A stretch of 64,000 nucleotides of DNA from Candidatus Coprovivens excrementavium (GTDB taxonomy: Bacteria; Bacillota_I; Bacilli_A; RF39; UBA660). Positions 1 to 8,873 of this stretch are shown here, piece after piece (within the stretch, counting starts at the first letter, position 1; the number at the start of each line of letters is the position of its first letter). Under the pieces are notes generated by a model, which was not told the DNA's origin, ran no database searches, and saw only the letters and a program-made list of their open reading frames with translations. The stretch is from contig CALVVU010000001.1 of assembly GCA_944363975.1 (NCBI GenBank), positions 124,001 through 188,000 of the forward strand. The letters are read 5' to 3'. A program made the position numbers and the translations under genes.

Positions 1-945
1 AGAAATCAAATCTGACTTTTTTTCTAATTCTGTTAGTAAACCATTATCTAAAGAATATGGATTATACCCTTTGTTAAAAAGAAATGTTGTTAAAGTACTA
101 CGATTTCTTTTTTGAAGAAGTGTTTCTTCTTCGGTAATAATATCCTGATATTGTCTTTCGATATGACTTTGAATAAGGTAATATAATTCTTCTAGTAGTC
201 TAGGATCTAAATAACGATGCCAATTATCTGGTAGATTTATTAAAGTAGATAATTCATTTTCTTTTTTTATGACTTCTAAAGTGTATTTTTTTCTTTTATC
301 TAAAATACTACGTCGTTCTTTTAATTCAGTATTTTGTTTTTCTACTTCGTTTTTTAGGACATCTAAAAACACTTTAAAACCACTATTATTAAAAATAGAA
401 GTTAATTGTTTTTGACGATTAGCTTGGATTATTTTTTTACCTTTGTTGGAGATAATTGGTGATATTTCATCAGGTTTGTCTATAGCTTTTTTTAGATTAT
501 CTTTTAATTGTAAAAAATTATACATGACATAATAAACTATCTTAAGATTATAGTTTAATGAAAGGACAGATAAATTTAAATTATTAAAATTATCTAGGTA
601 TTTATAATTTTCTAAATTACCTTCCGAACTTGTGTGATTATATAATTCTAATAGATCTTTAGCATGAGGTGTATATTCCCAACTATTTACAATTGGTTTC
701 AACTCATCTAAATCTTCAACATAATTATGAAATAAGGATCTATTATCGGTATTAGTTACAAATAATGAAAGTAGGAAAATATAATAATTTGGAATACTAA
801 TGATAGTTTCAGGGTCAGATGATAGCAATTTTATGACCTTATTATAATACTTTGTGAATTCTTTATTTTCACATTCTGATAATAGTGAGTCAGTGTCTTC
901 TAGAGATTGATTAGCTAATTCAATAATATTTTTTATATTATTCAT
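1..945 (-). CDS. Unknown helical protein, 3' end outside the window
   Basis: The frame reads without a stop from an ATG at 943-945 to the left edge, giving 315 residues; the C-terminus lies outside the window. No signal peptide or membrane segment is visible. The chain is Leu/Asn/Lys-rich and largely helical. A charged stretch at about residues 215-250 (E, K and R in heptad-like spacing) looks like a coiled coil. The start overlaps the last 8 bases of the upstream gene, so translation is probably coupled and the two products may work together. I do not recognise the family. It superficially resembles the long helical proteins at 32-41 kb, but I found no convincing shared motif. Confidence 0.75.
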   Translation of the reverse strand, partial: MNNIKNIIELANQSLEDTDSLLSECENKEFTKYYNKVIKLLSSDPETIISIPNYYIFLLSLFVTNTDNRSLFHNYVEDLDELKPIVNSWEYTPHAKDLLELYNHTSSEGNLENYKYLDNFNNLNLSVLSLNYNLKIVYYVMYNFLQLKDNLKKAIDKPDEISPIISNKGKKIIQANRQKQLTSIFNNSGFKVFLDVLKNEVEKQNTELKERRSILDKRKKYTLEVIKKENELSTLINLPDNWHRYLDPRLLEELYYLIQSHIERQYQDIITEEETLLQKRNRSTLTTFLFNKGYNPYSLDNGLLTELEKKSDLIS

Positions 946-1969
946 AGTAGTCACCTACTTTCTTATATATCATTCCCTGTTCTAAAAGAGAATTTATTTG
1001 TCCAACTAATTCAGCTTGTTCGATATAAAAATCAGGAGAAGATATTTGAGTTTTTAAATACTCTATATTTTCGAAGTAACGATTTATAGCTTCGCGATAA
1101 TAGTTTTCAATTTTAATACTTTTTTGTTTATCTTTGTAAAAAAGAGAGCAGATAAAAATATAGTTACTTTCAGCAACATATAATATACGAATGCCGTTAG
1201 GATGACGATATTCAAATAAGTTAATATTATCAAAGCCAGAAATTGTTTTAGTGTCTCTAGTTTTTAGAAAATAACCATCAAGAATTTTATCAATTGTATT
1301 TTTTATTTCTTTGCGATTTTCAATATATCTTAATATATCTTCATGTAAGTAAGACGTTTTTTTGTGTGGTAAAAGGATAATATTAGAAAGTTCAGGAGTT
1401 GTTTCAAGAGGAACTAATTCTTCTTTTTCTTCTAAAGAAAGTAAAAACTTAATAATATCGGCCATTTTACTACTTTTGTTTTGAAGATCTGTTATATCGT
1501 AAGATGGATTAGAAATAATAATTCTCCTTATTTCGGCATCTATGTTATTTTTTTCTTTATAGGCATATAGTTTAATTAATTTAATATCATTATGTGATAA
1601 AGATGATAACTTTTTTTCTAATTCTTCATCTAAAGGACTAAAAGATAATAAATCTACATATGATTTTATATCAATAGATATCTTTTGAGGAACATTAGTT
1701 TCATTGTCTTTTTCTGGAATAATAGATGAGTGTGAATATTTAATATCTTGTACTTTAGCTAGTGATTCTTTAAGGCTTTTTAAGTTTTCTTTTCTTTTTT
1801 GAATTATTTCTTGATTATGAATTATTACATATCTTAGACATTCAACGATAATTGCGCTATTGTCGTTAGTAATATTTTCATATATATAATCATATGGATT
1901 AGAAATAAAAGATTTTTCCTGATTTAAAATATCTAAAAATTGGTTAATTGCTTGTTCTATTTCATCCAT
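938..1969 (-). CDS. Unknown protein with possible RelE/HigB-like C-terminal region
   Basis: 343 residues from the ATG at 1969, chosen because GAGGGG sits 5 nt upstream; a longer frame to 2002 lacks such a site. The N-terminal 180 residues are helical and charged. Residues about 220-305 run helix, then LFEYRHPNGIRILY, IFICSLFYK, then a charged helix, the order seen in RelE/HigB-type toxins (strand with Arg, RxxY, hydrophobic strand, KK, helix). This is a fold-level resemblance, not a firm family match. There is no adjacent small antitoxin gene; instead the stop overlaps the start of the downstream helical protein by 8 bases. Function is unknown. Confidence 0.75.
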   Translation of the reverse strand: MDEIEQAINQFLDILNQEKSFISNPYDYIYENITNDNSAIIVECLRYVIIHNQEIIQKRKENLKSLKESLAKVQDIKYSHSSIIPEKDNETNVPQKISIDIKSYVDLLSFSPLDEELEKKLSSLSHNDIKLIKLYAYKEKNNIDAEIRRIIISNPSYDITDLQNKSSKMADIIKFLLSLEEKEELVPLETTPELSNIILLPHKKTSYLHEDILRYIENRKEIKNTIDKILDGYFLKTRDTKTISGFDNINLFEYRHPNGIRILYVAESNYIFICSLFYKDKQKSIKIENYYREAINRYFENIEYLKTQISSPDFYIEQAELVGQINSLLEQGMIYKKVGDYYE

Positions 1970-2031
1970 AAAAACCCCTCTTTTCTGGAGTTTATTATAC
2001 AAATTATTATATTTTTGTCAAATTATTAAAT

Positions 2032-2055
2032 AAAAAAAAGACCTTTTTAGGTCTT
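2032..2055 (-). terminator. Rho-independent terminator of the VPDTG surface protein
   Basis: AAGACC (2038-2043) pairs with GGTCTT (2050-2055) around a 6-nt loop. The run of A at 2032-2039 is a T-tract on the minus strand. Confidence 0.8.
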
Positions 2056-2059
2056 ATTA

Positions 2060-2938
2060 CTAAATTTTATTAAATTTATTATTTTTCTTAGCCATTGCGA
2101 CAGCACTAATAGCTATTAAAGCTCCAGCTATTAAAACAATATATGATACAAATGCTCCAGTATCAGGAACGTCGATAATTTCATCTGGTACTGATTTCAT
2201 ATGTAATTCTGTACAGAATGTATGACCACCTTCTAATAATGCTGTATTATCATTTCCACATTCTTCTTTGTCGCCTGATATACATGATTGATAATTTTCA
2301 TATTGAGATTTATTTTCAATATTCCATACTTTAACACAAACCTCACCACAATCGTTTGTTGCTGTTGATGATTCGTCTAATTTTACTCTTAATGAACCAA
2401 ATGTCCCATATGAAGCGCTATCAGTATCTGGTAATACCTCTTGAACAGCTTGTGATAAGTTACTTTTCATTGATGCTTGAGTAAAAGCGTCGTTATCTGT
2501 TGTTGAGTAATATACAGCACATCCATAATCGGCAGGTGTTTTTCCGTCAGTATCAGTGTTTACATTACATCTAAATTGAATTTTTTCACCAGAAATTTTT
2601 AATTCAGCTGTTCCTTCAGTTCCACTTGTTGTTGAAACTTTAGTAAAAGCACTATCTGCTCCTGATAAATTATCTTTAACTGCAGCACCTTCTAAACGTA
2701 AATCTTTAGTTGAAAATGCTTGAGCAACGAATCCATGCAATGATCCGCTTCCATCACTATTTCCAGATGGACGACCAATAATGAAGCAATCTGTTTGTTG
2801 ACCAGGTTCAAGATTATTAGGATTACATACTAAACTAACATTTACTAAGCTTAAATCTGCAGCGTTAACAGCAGAAGCAAATGAAAATGTACATATTCCT
2901 AATACTACAGCTAATAATACTTTTTTTATTTTTTTCAT
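2060..2938 (-). CDS. Cysteine-rich secreted protein with VPDTG wall-sorting signal
   Basis: 292 residues. The N-terminus is a signal peptide (KKIKK, hydrophobic core, probable cleavage after SAVNA near residue 26). The C-terminus has a full cell-wall sorting signal: VPDTG at about residues 257-261, a hydrophobic span, and the tail KKNNKFNKI. It should be exported, cut between Thr and Gly, and linked to the envelope. The mature part has nine cysteines, including CGEVC, which is many for a Firmicute surface protein and suggests disulfides. The gene is divergent from a sortase gene 132 bases away, so that sortase is the obvious candidate processing enzyme (inference). The middle of the protein matches no family I know. 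Confidence 0.85.
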   Translation of the reverse strand: MKKIKKVLLAVVLGICTFSFASAVNAADLSLVNVSLVCNPNNLEPGQQTDCFIIGRPSGNSDGSGSLHGFVAQAFSTKDLRLEGAAVKDNLSGADSAFTKVSTTSGTEGTAELKISGEKIQFRCNVNTDTDGKTPADYGCAVYYSTTDNDAFTQASMKSNLSQAVQEVLPDTDSASYGTFGSLRVKLDESSTATNDCGEVCVKVWNIENKSQYENYQSCISGDKEECGNDNTALLEGGHTFCTELHMKSVPDEIIDVPDTGAFVSYIVLIAGALIAISAVAMAKKNNKFNKI

Positions 2939-2977
2939 AATACCTCTCCTATACTTATTTTTCCTTATTCTGATAAT

Positions 2978-3007
2978 ATTATAACATGAAATTTTATATT
3001 GTGTTAA
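2978..3007 (-). promoter_or_regulatory. Promoter of the VPDTG protein gene
   Basis: On the minus strand, TTAACA (3002-3007), an 18-nt spacer, then TATAAT (2978-2983) preceded by TGT, an extended -10. It lies back-to-back with the sortase promoter, the two -35 boxes being 6 nt apart. Confidence 0.65.
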
Positions 3008-3013
3008 TTTTTT

Positions 3014-3041
3014 TTGAAAAACTTATTTTTTATGTTATTAT
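3014..3041 (+). promoter_or_regulatory. Promoter of the sortase gene
   Basis: TTGAAA (3014-3019), a 16-nt spacer, then TATTAT (3036-3041) preceded by TGT. Because this promoter overlaps the in-frame ATG at 3014, translation must begin downstream, at 3071. Confidence 0.65.
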
Positions 3042-3070
3042 ATTTGTGTAGAATAAATTGTGGTGAGCGT

Positions 3071-4612
3071 ATGAAAAAGATAACAATAGCAATAAAAGAC
3101 AATTCACTTATTTTTAAGTTTCGAACCAATAAACCTGTTGGTCCTAACCTACTAAATACGAATGTTATTTCAAATAATGAACTAGTATTTAGCGACGAAT
3201 ATATAAAAGAAAATAGTAAATTAGTTAGTTTGTTCATATGCGATTTATTTAAAGAAAGAGAAATAAAAGAAGTTGTTATAAGTAATAATGAATTAGGTAT
3301 TTTGATGATTGATATAATCAAGAAACTACCAATAATTGAAAAATTGATAATAATGGACGACGATAATTTGTCATACTCAATGTGTGAAGTAATTGTAAAG
3401 TCAAAGAACATTAAAGTATTAGATTGTTATGGAATTCCACAATTTATGATTGAAGAACTAGATAATCATGGTATAAAAGTAAATTCTCGTAATGAAGTTT
3501 TATTTACTAGTAATTTTATGGCCGAAAATAATTTAACTTCATTTTCAAAAATATATTATAAAACTAATATTAGAATTAATGATGTTTTAACAAGAGAAGA
3601 TATTGAAGATATTAAAACTTTTTTAGCAATCAATAAATATTTAAAAGTTATTCATTTTGATAGATATTCAAGTGATAATATAAATTTAATTGTATCTTTA
3701 TTAAAAAACGCCAAAGTAAAAAATAAAGTTATTCAAATACATGATGATTTAGATGATGCTAATGCTATTACAAATTTAAGAAATTTAAATAAAGAATTAA
3801 AGAAGAAATATAGATTAAAGATATCATTGATTTATTCTAAAGATTATTTGGAAAAGAATTATTTACAACAAATTATCTTTACAACATTAAAAATATGCGC
3901 ATTGATTATTTTTGCAATAGTAGTTTCAGTATGTGGTTATATCTTATATAATAATCACGTTTCAGAAACCAAAATAAAACAGATAAAAGATGATATTGAA
4001 GATATTATGAGTGAGGAATCAACCGATAATAAAGAAAATAATGTAATTAATTCTTATGACAAATTAAGAGAAATCAATTCTGATATCGTCGGCTGGTTAA
4101 AAGTACCTGGAACGAATATTGATTATCCGGTAGTTAGAACAACTGATAATAGTTATTATTTAACGAGAAATGTCTATAAAGAAAAAGATTATAATGGATG
4201 GGTATTTATGGATTATCGTAATAGTATTGATATATTAGATGATAATACTATTATATACGCTCATAATCGATTTACTAGTGGTGTAATGTTCGGTACTTTA
4301 CCAAAAATTCGTAAGAAGGATTGGTTAAAGAAAAAAGAAAATCACTATATAACATTTAATTCTTTATATGAAGAAGGTACATGGAGAGTCTTTTCTATTT
4401 ATGGAATAGATGTAACTAGTGATTATTTATTAACTAATTTCTTAGATAAAGACGAAAAAATGGAATTCTTAAATATGCTTAAAGATCGTAGTGAATACGA
4501 CTTTGGGGTAGAATTAGACGAAGATGATAAAATACTAACTTTATCTACTTGTTTAGACAATAATGAGAGATTTGTTGTGCATGCTGTTTTAGTAACAGAT
4601 GAGGAAAGTTAA
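3071..4612 (+). CDS. Class B-type sortase with a large N-terminal cytoplasmic region
   Basis: 513 residues from the ATG at 3071, preceded by GGTGAG. The C-terminal 180 residues are a sortase: INSDIVGWLKVPGTNIDYPVV, the His motif YAHNR (His398), the Cys motif TLSTC (Cys494) and Arg500 in NERFVV. A single membrane helix lies at about residues 268-295. Sortases cleave a sorting signal and transfer the protein to the envelope. Class B enzymes normally have only a few residues before the membrane anchor; here about 265 precede it. That region has LRR-like spacing (VVISNNELGILMI, IEKLIIMDDDNL, IKVLDCYGIPQ) and would be cytoplasmic. It is divergent from a VPDTG-bearing protein. The enzyme assignment is firm; the role of the N-terminal part is unknown. 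Confidence 0.88.
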   Translation: MKKITIAIKDNSLIFKFRTNKPVGPNLLNTNVISNNELVFSDEYIKENSKLVSLFICDLFKEREIKEVVISNNELGILMIDIIKKLPIIEKLIIMDDDNLSYSMCEVIVKSKNIKVLDCYGIPQFMIEELDNHGIKVNSRNEVLFTSNFMAENNLTSFSKIYYKTNIRINDVLTREDIEDIKTFLAINKYLKVIHFDRYSSDNINLIVSLLKNAKVKNKVIQIHDDLDDANAITNLRNLNKELKKKYRLKISLIYSKDYLEKNYLQQIIFTTLKICALIIFAIVVSVCGYILYNNHVSETKIKQIKDDIEDIMSEESTDNKENNVINSYDKLREINSDIVGWLKVPGTNIDYPVVRTTDNSYYLTRNVYKEKDYNGWVFMDYRNSIDILDDNTIIYAHNRFTSGVMFGTLPKIRKKDWLKKKENHYITFNSLYEEGTWRVFSIYGIDVTSDYLLTNFLDKDEKMEFLNMLKDRSEYDFGVELDEDDKILTLSTCLDNNERFVVHAVLVTDEES

Positions 4613-4613
4613 A

Positions 4614-4641
4614 GGCTTAAAAAAATATTTAAGTCTTTTTT
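4614..4641 (+). terminator. Terminator of the sortase gene
   Basis: GGCTTAAA (4614-4621) pairs with TTTAAGTC (4628-4635) with one G-T pair and a 6-nt loop, followed by six T. Confidence 0.75.
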
Positions 4642-4648
4642 AGTGTTA

Positions 4649-4657
4649 TGTTATAAT
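4649..4657 (+). promoter_or_regulatory. Extended -10 element of the 1392-residue protein gene
   Basis: TG-T-TATAAT with no good -35; the start codon is 29 nt downstream. Confidence 0.5.
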
Positions 4658-4685
4658 AATAAGTAATAATATGGAGGGGCTACGT

Positions 4686-7600
4686 ATGAATATAGATGAC
4701 TTTAAAATAATATTAGAAGATATAGTACATACTACTTTATATGTTTCAACAGATATTTCTAAAAAGCAAAAGGATAATTTAAAAAAATTAAAAGAATATT
4801 TGCATAATAGTAAAAATTTTATTGATGATTTAAGAACATTATTACAAACCAGAAATAGTGAAAATTACTTTGCTTATGATAAGTATATTAATTGCTTTTT
4901 AACTGACAGTAATATTGAAATAAGATTAGATATTCTAAATAACCAAGATAAATATGAAGATATTATTAGAGATAATAAATTGTTTCTTAATATTTGGGAT
5001 ACTTTAAAAACTAATGAAAAAGTTGAATATTTAGAGAAGAAGAAAAAATTAACAAGTATCGATTTATTATTAATTAATAATGAAATATCTGATACCGGTA
5101 ATTTTAAAGATAATATAATATTAAATGAAATACTTAATAATGAAGTAATAAGAAAAAAGATTGACCCTTTTACAATTAATCTTCATTATTCTTATAATAT
5201 CTTAGGATTGATTAATCTAATTGATTTTGAAATGTGTAACATTTTAACAAAGGATTCATATACTAAGTTGTTATTAAAAAAATGTAAATCATTTGATGAT
5301 TTTTTCAATCTATATGAAAGTAATAAAAAAATTTATAATTTGATTGCTAATAATAGTTTAATATTTGATAGTTTAGACAATGAAAAAATTTATAATTTTA
5401 TTTTAGATAATCCAAATTTTATTGGTAAATTTAATAATAAGTATATGGATTTATTTAATATAATGGAAATAACTAAAATAAGTAAATTAAAGACATTAGA
5501 TAATGATGCTTTAAGTGCTATACTACAAAAATTATATAAATATGACGAAAAAAATGCCAATAATTATTTTAGTGAAGAAAATTTAAAGAAATGTTCAAAA
5601 CATAGTATTATACTCTACCCTTTTAATGATTTAAGTACAGAATTACAGACTAAAATATTCAATAATTATAATTTATTTAATCGTTTTCTAGATACTGTAA
5701 TGATAGAAGCTATTAATAATCATTTTAAAGAGGAAGATATAGTTAATATTTTACGTAATGATACATTTGTTAATGATATGAGTTCTTATGCGATAGAATT
5801 ATTAATTAATAAATTGAGTTTTAAAGCAGCTTTTAATATGCTTCAAAGGAAAATAATTTTTGATAAGTTAAATAATTTAAATGTAAAAATTGATGTTAAA
5901 GATACTATTTTTATTAAAGGTTTTCTAGATAGCCCAATATTGGTTTATAAATCAGAGCACAATATGTTATATGATATGTTATATCTTTTAGTAAAAGATG
6001 AGGTTATATATTATCTACAATTACCTTATATAATGAATAAATTAAGTAATTATGAAATAACTAATTTAATTTTGAAAAAAGATATTAAGTTAGCTGATTT
6101 TATAAATAATAGTGAACTAAGAAAAAAATTTAATCTTACAGATTTAATTCAATTAATTGATAAAAGTTTTGAAAAGCAAATTGATTTAACAATTTTTGAA
6201 AATCGTGAATTAGCTAAAGGTATATTTAACTTAAGTGATAAACAATTTGATGAAATAAACTTTGGTGAAGTGAACTATTTATTTGAAACAGTTAGAACTA
6301 AATCTGTTTTGTCTAAGCAAGAATCTAAGGTTACTGTTTTAAGTTATAAAAGTGTTTTAACTAGTTATTTAATTTTAGGACTTGATGAAACTATTAAACT
6401 AATAAATGATGGGGATAAAGATGTTTCTTTAGATGAAATTAAAGCATTACAAGAAGAAGTTGTAAATGAAAAGCTATTATTATTTAAAGAAAATAATTCT
6501 TCAGTATTTCAAAATATGGCAAAAAAAATAACTAAAAATTTAAAAGAAATTGGTTATGTAGATGATATTAGTTTATTTGCTAAAAAAGTTAGAGAAAACA
6601 CTTATTTAGATAATTTATTATATTTAATGTTAGATAATAATTTTGATTCTTATAACGGAATAATAAAAACATTATACGGGTATGTTCAATATTCTAGTTA
6701 TGATGAATATGCATCTAAAAAAGAAATATATGATTATGCAAAAAGTTTTATTACTTTATACTTAGAAAATAAAGCTAAAGAATATAACGATACTTTTGAA
6801 GCTATTATTTTAAAGAATTTTAAAGTACTAGAAAATGTTATTTATAATAAGAGAAAAGAGATAGGTAAAGAGTTTGTTAATAAGTTGAAATTTAAATTAT
6901 TTGTTAGAGCATTAACAGATCCTAATAAAGAATCATATAGTCCTTATTTTAGAGATAATTATCCTATTAATGATTTAAAGAAAAAATATATTAATTATAT
7001 TGCTAATGAAGATGTTGATTTTGATAGTATTTTAGAACACGTATTAACGCCAATTGTAAATGATCGTTTCGATATAGAAAATTGCTTGAATAAATTAGGT
7101 ATTCATAAACCAAAGGAAACTGATGAATATACAAAATATTTAAACGACTTAAAAAGTATTACTTATCTAAACGATAAAATTGATAAATACAAAGAAATTT
7201 ATCAAGAAGATAAAATTATTATGATAATGAACTATATATGTTATGGAACTAGTATTCCTTTTGTTATCAAAAAGAAAAAAATGAAAGAGTTAAATAAATT
7301 AGCTGATATTATAGAAAATCTAGATGGTGAAATATATATTGATAAATCAGCTTTAAAATTTATCTATAAAGATAATATGGATATTTATAATATTGAAGAG
7401 ATTATTGAATATAATAATTATGTTGATATATTGAATGGAATCATTACAAAAACTAAACATTATATAGATCGTAATATGGATAATGCTAAAATTAAAAACT
7501 TCTTTGCACATGATTATTTTAAAGCAGTAAATACTGATAACTGTAAATTCCCTATTACAAATTATTATTATGAACCAAAGAAACGTGTTTTCTCTTTAAG

Positions 7601-8864
7601 TGACTTAGAAAGAATATTTAATGGATATGATTTGAGTCAGTATAAAAAAATAAGTAAATCATTAAGTAATTTCTTATTTACTAAAAAAAATTTAATTATG
7701 GTTGCTGATGGCTATTATGAAGGTGTAGTTGATAATTTAGGCATTATTATATCTAAATGGGATAAGATAGAAAAATACGTCAAGGATTTAGGTAAAGATT
7801 TGGATAGTTTAACTCTTATTGGAGCTGAGAATATCTTAACGTTAATAAATTTTGAAGATAATACATTAGGTAGAACAATTGATAGAGAAATTATTAAAGG
7901 AATATGTGAAGATGGATATTATGAAGTTAATGATTTGAATAAACGAATAAAAATATTAATTAATTTATTTGAAGACTCATTTAAAAGAATAACTAGTACT
8001 ATACCTTATTTGTGTTATAAAGATGATATTTATAAAGTTGAGATTCTTGATAATTATAAACAAGATAAACTAAAATGTTTAGGAAATTCTTTATATAAAG
8101 TCGGAGCTATTGGTAATGATTTCTTACACTACTCTATTTTAAATAAAAATGGTTTACAAATAGGAATTTATAAAGATAATATTTTAGTTACTAAAATATA
8201 TGGTGTAAGAAATGGGAATACAATTTACTTAAATAGTTTAGAAGGAAATGGAGATTCTAATTATAATGAATTATTACGTTTGTTTGCTAATGAATTAATT
8301 AGTATTACAAGAGATGAATTAGAACCTATCGAGTTTGTTACAATTGTTAATAATGATAAATATACTAGTCGTAATGGTTTAAAATTAGATAAAACAATTT
8401 GTCCAATTATAAACGATCCTATAAATAAGACTTATTATGATTATGAGATTTTTAGTGATAATAAGAATTTATTGAATCCTGATGATATATATACTAATTA
8501 TAAAGATAATATCAGTACTTTACTTGCTAGTAGTCTAGTAGTAGATAAAAACAATTTTAAATATTATGATGCTGAAGATAAATATTATCGTCGTCGTAAT
8601 AATGCTGTTAAACTAAGTAATAATGTAAATGAAGAATATTTAAAAAGAATTGATACTATATTATATTTATGTAAAAAAGAAGATGACTCAGTTAATATAG
8701 ATAATATTAGTTTAAGTAATATTGATACTATATATTTAGGCGATGATTATGTTATATTAGTTACAGAGAAAAACAATGTAATAAAGTATATATTACCATA
8801 TGATGAAAGGGCTACTAAAGAAGTTGAAATGATATTAGATACAATAGAAAAAGACATTAATTAA
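4686..8864 (+). CDS. 1392-residue protein of unknown function
   Basis: The start at 4686 is chosen because GGAGGGG lies just upstream; the in-frame ATG at 4671 is part of that ribosome binding site. No signal peptide or membrane helix is visible, so the protein is probably cytoplasmic. It is dominated by helices rich in Leu, Ile, Asn, Asp and Lys, suggesting a long solenoid-like or scaffold protein. The last 300 residues have more beta character (DFLHYSILNKNGLQIGIY, EFVTIVNN) and could be a separate compact domain. I see no nucleotide-binding, nuclease or metal-binding motif. It has its own promoter, stands alone between terminators, and overlaps the convergent glycosyltransferase gene by 8 bases. 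I do not recognise the family. Confidence 0.8.
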   Translation: MNIDDFKIILEDIVHTTLYVSTDISKKQKDNLKKLKEYLHNSKNFIDDLRTLLQTRNSENYFAYDKYINCFLTDSNIEIRLDILNNQDKYEDIIRDNKLFLNIWDTLKTNEKVEYLEKKKKLTSIDLLLINNEISDTGNFKDNIILNEILNNEVIRKKIDPFTINLHYSYNILGLINLIDFEMCNILTKDSYTKLLLKKCKSFDDFFNLYESNKKIYNLIANNSLIFDSLDNEKIYNFILDNPNFIGKFNNKYMDLFNIMEITKISKLKTLDNDALSAILQKLYKYDEKNANNYFSEENLKKCSKHSIILYPFNDLSTELQTKIFNNYNLFNRFLDTVMIEAINNHFKEEDIVNILRNDTFVNDMSSYAIELLINKLSFKAAFNMLQRKIIFDKLNNLNVKIDVKDTIFIKGFLDSPILVYKSEHNMLYDMLYLLVKDEVIYYLQLPYIMNKLSNYEITNLILKKDIKLADFINNSELRKKFNLTDLIQLIDKSFEKQIDLTIFENRELAKGIFNLSDKQFDEINFGEVNYLFETVRTKSVLSKQESKVTVLSYKSVLTSYLILGLDETIKLINDGDKDVSLDEIKALQEEVVNEKLLLFKENNSSVFQNMAKKITKNLKEIGYVDDISLFAKKVRENTYLDNLLYLMLDNNFDSYNGIIKTLYGYVQYSSYDEYASKKEIYDYAKSFITLYLENKAKEYNDTFEAIILKNFKVLENVIYNKRKEIGKEFVNKLKFKLFVRALTDPNKESYSPYFRDNYPINDLKKKYINYIANEDVDFDSILEHVLTPIVNDRFDIENCLNKLGIHKPKETDEYTKYLNDLKSITYLNDKIDKYKEIYQEDKIIMIMNYICYGTSIPFVIKKKKMKELNKLADIIENLDGEIYIDKSALKFIYKDNMDIYNIEEIIEYNNYVDILNGIITKTKHYIDRNMDNAKIKNFFAHDYFKAVNTDNCKFPITNYYYEPKKRVFSLSDLERIFNGYDLSQYKKISKSLSNFLFTKKNLIMVADGYYEGVVDNLGIIISKWDKIEKYVKDLGKDLDSLTLIGAENILTLINFEDNTLGRTIDREIIKGICEDGYYEVNDLNKRIKILINLFEDSFKRITSTIPYLCYKDDIYKVEILDNYKQDKLKCLGNSLYKVGAIGNDFLHYSILNKNGLQIGIYKDNILVTKIYGVRNGNTIYLNSLEGNGDSNYNELLRLFANELISITRDELEPIEFVTIVNNDKYTSRNGLKLDKTICPIINDPINKTYYDYEIFSDNKNLLNPDDIYTNYKDNISTLLASSLVVDKNNFKYYDAEDKYYRRRNNAVKLSNNVNEEYLKRIDTILYLCKKEDDSVNIDNISLSNIDTIYLGDDYVILVTEKNNVIKYILPYDERATKEVEMILDTIEKDIN

Positions 8865-8873
8865 TGTCTTTTT
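8848..8873. terminator. Bidirectional terminator with both stop codons inside
   Basis: A perfect 13-bp palindromic stem (AAAAAGACATTAA and its complement) joins two convergent genes. The + stop (8862-8864) and the - stop (8857-8859) both lie inside it. Confidence 0.85.

Noticed and set aside
3014..3070. Longer sortase reading from the ATG at 3014
   Set aside because: That ATG overlaps the promoter -35 box; the ATG at 3071 has the ribosome binding site.
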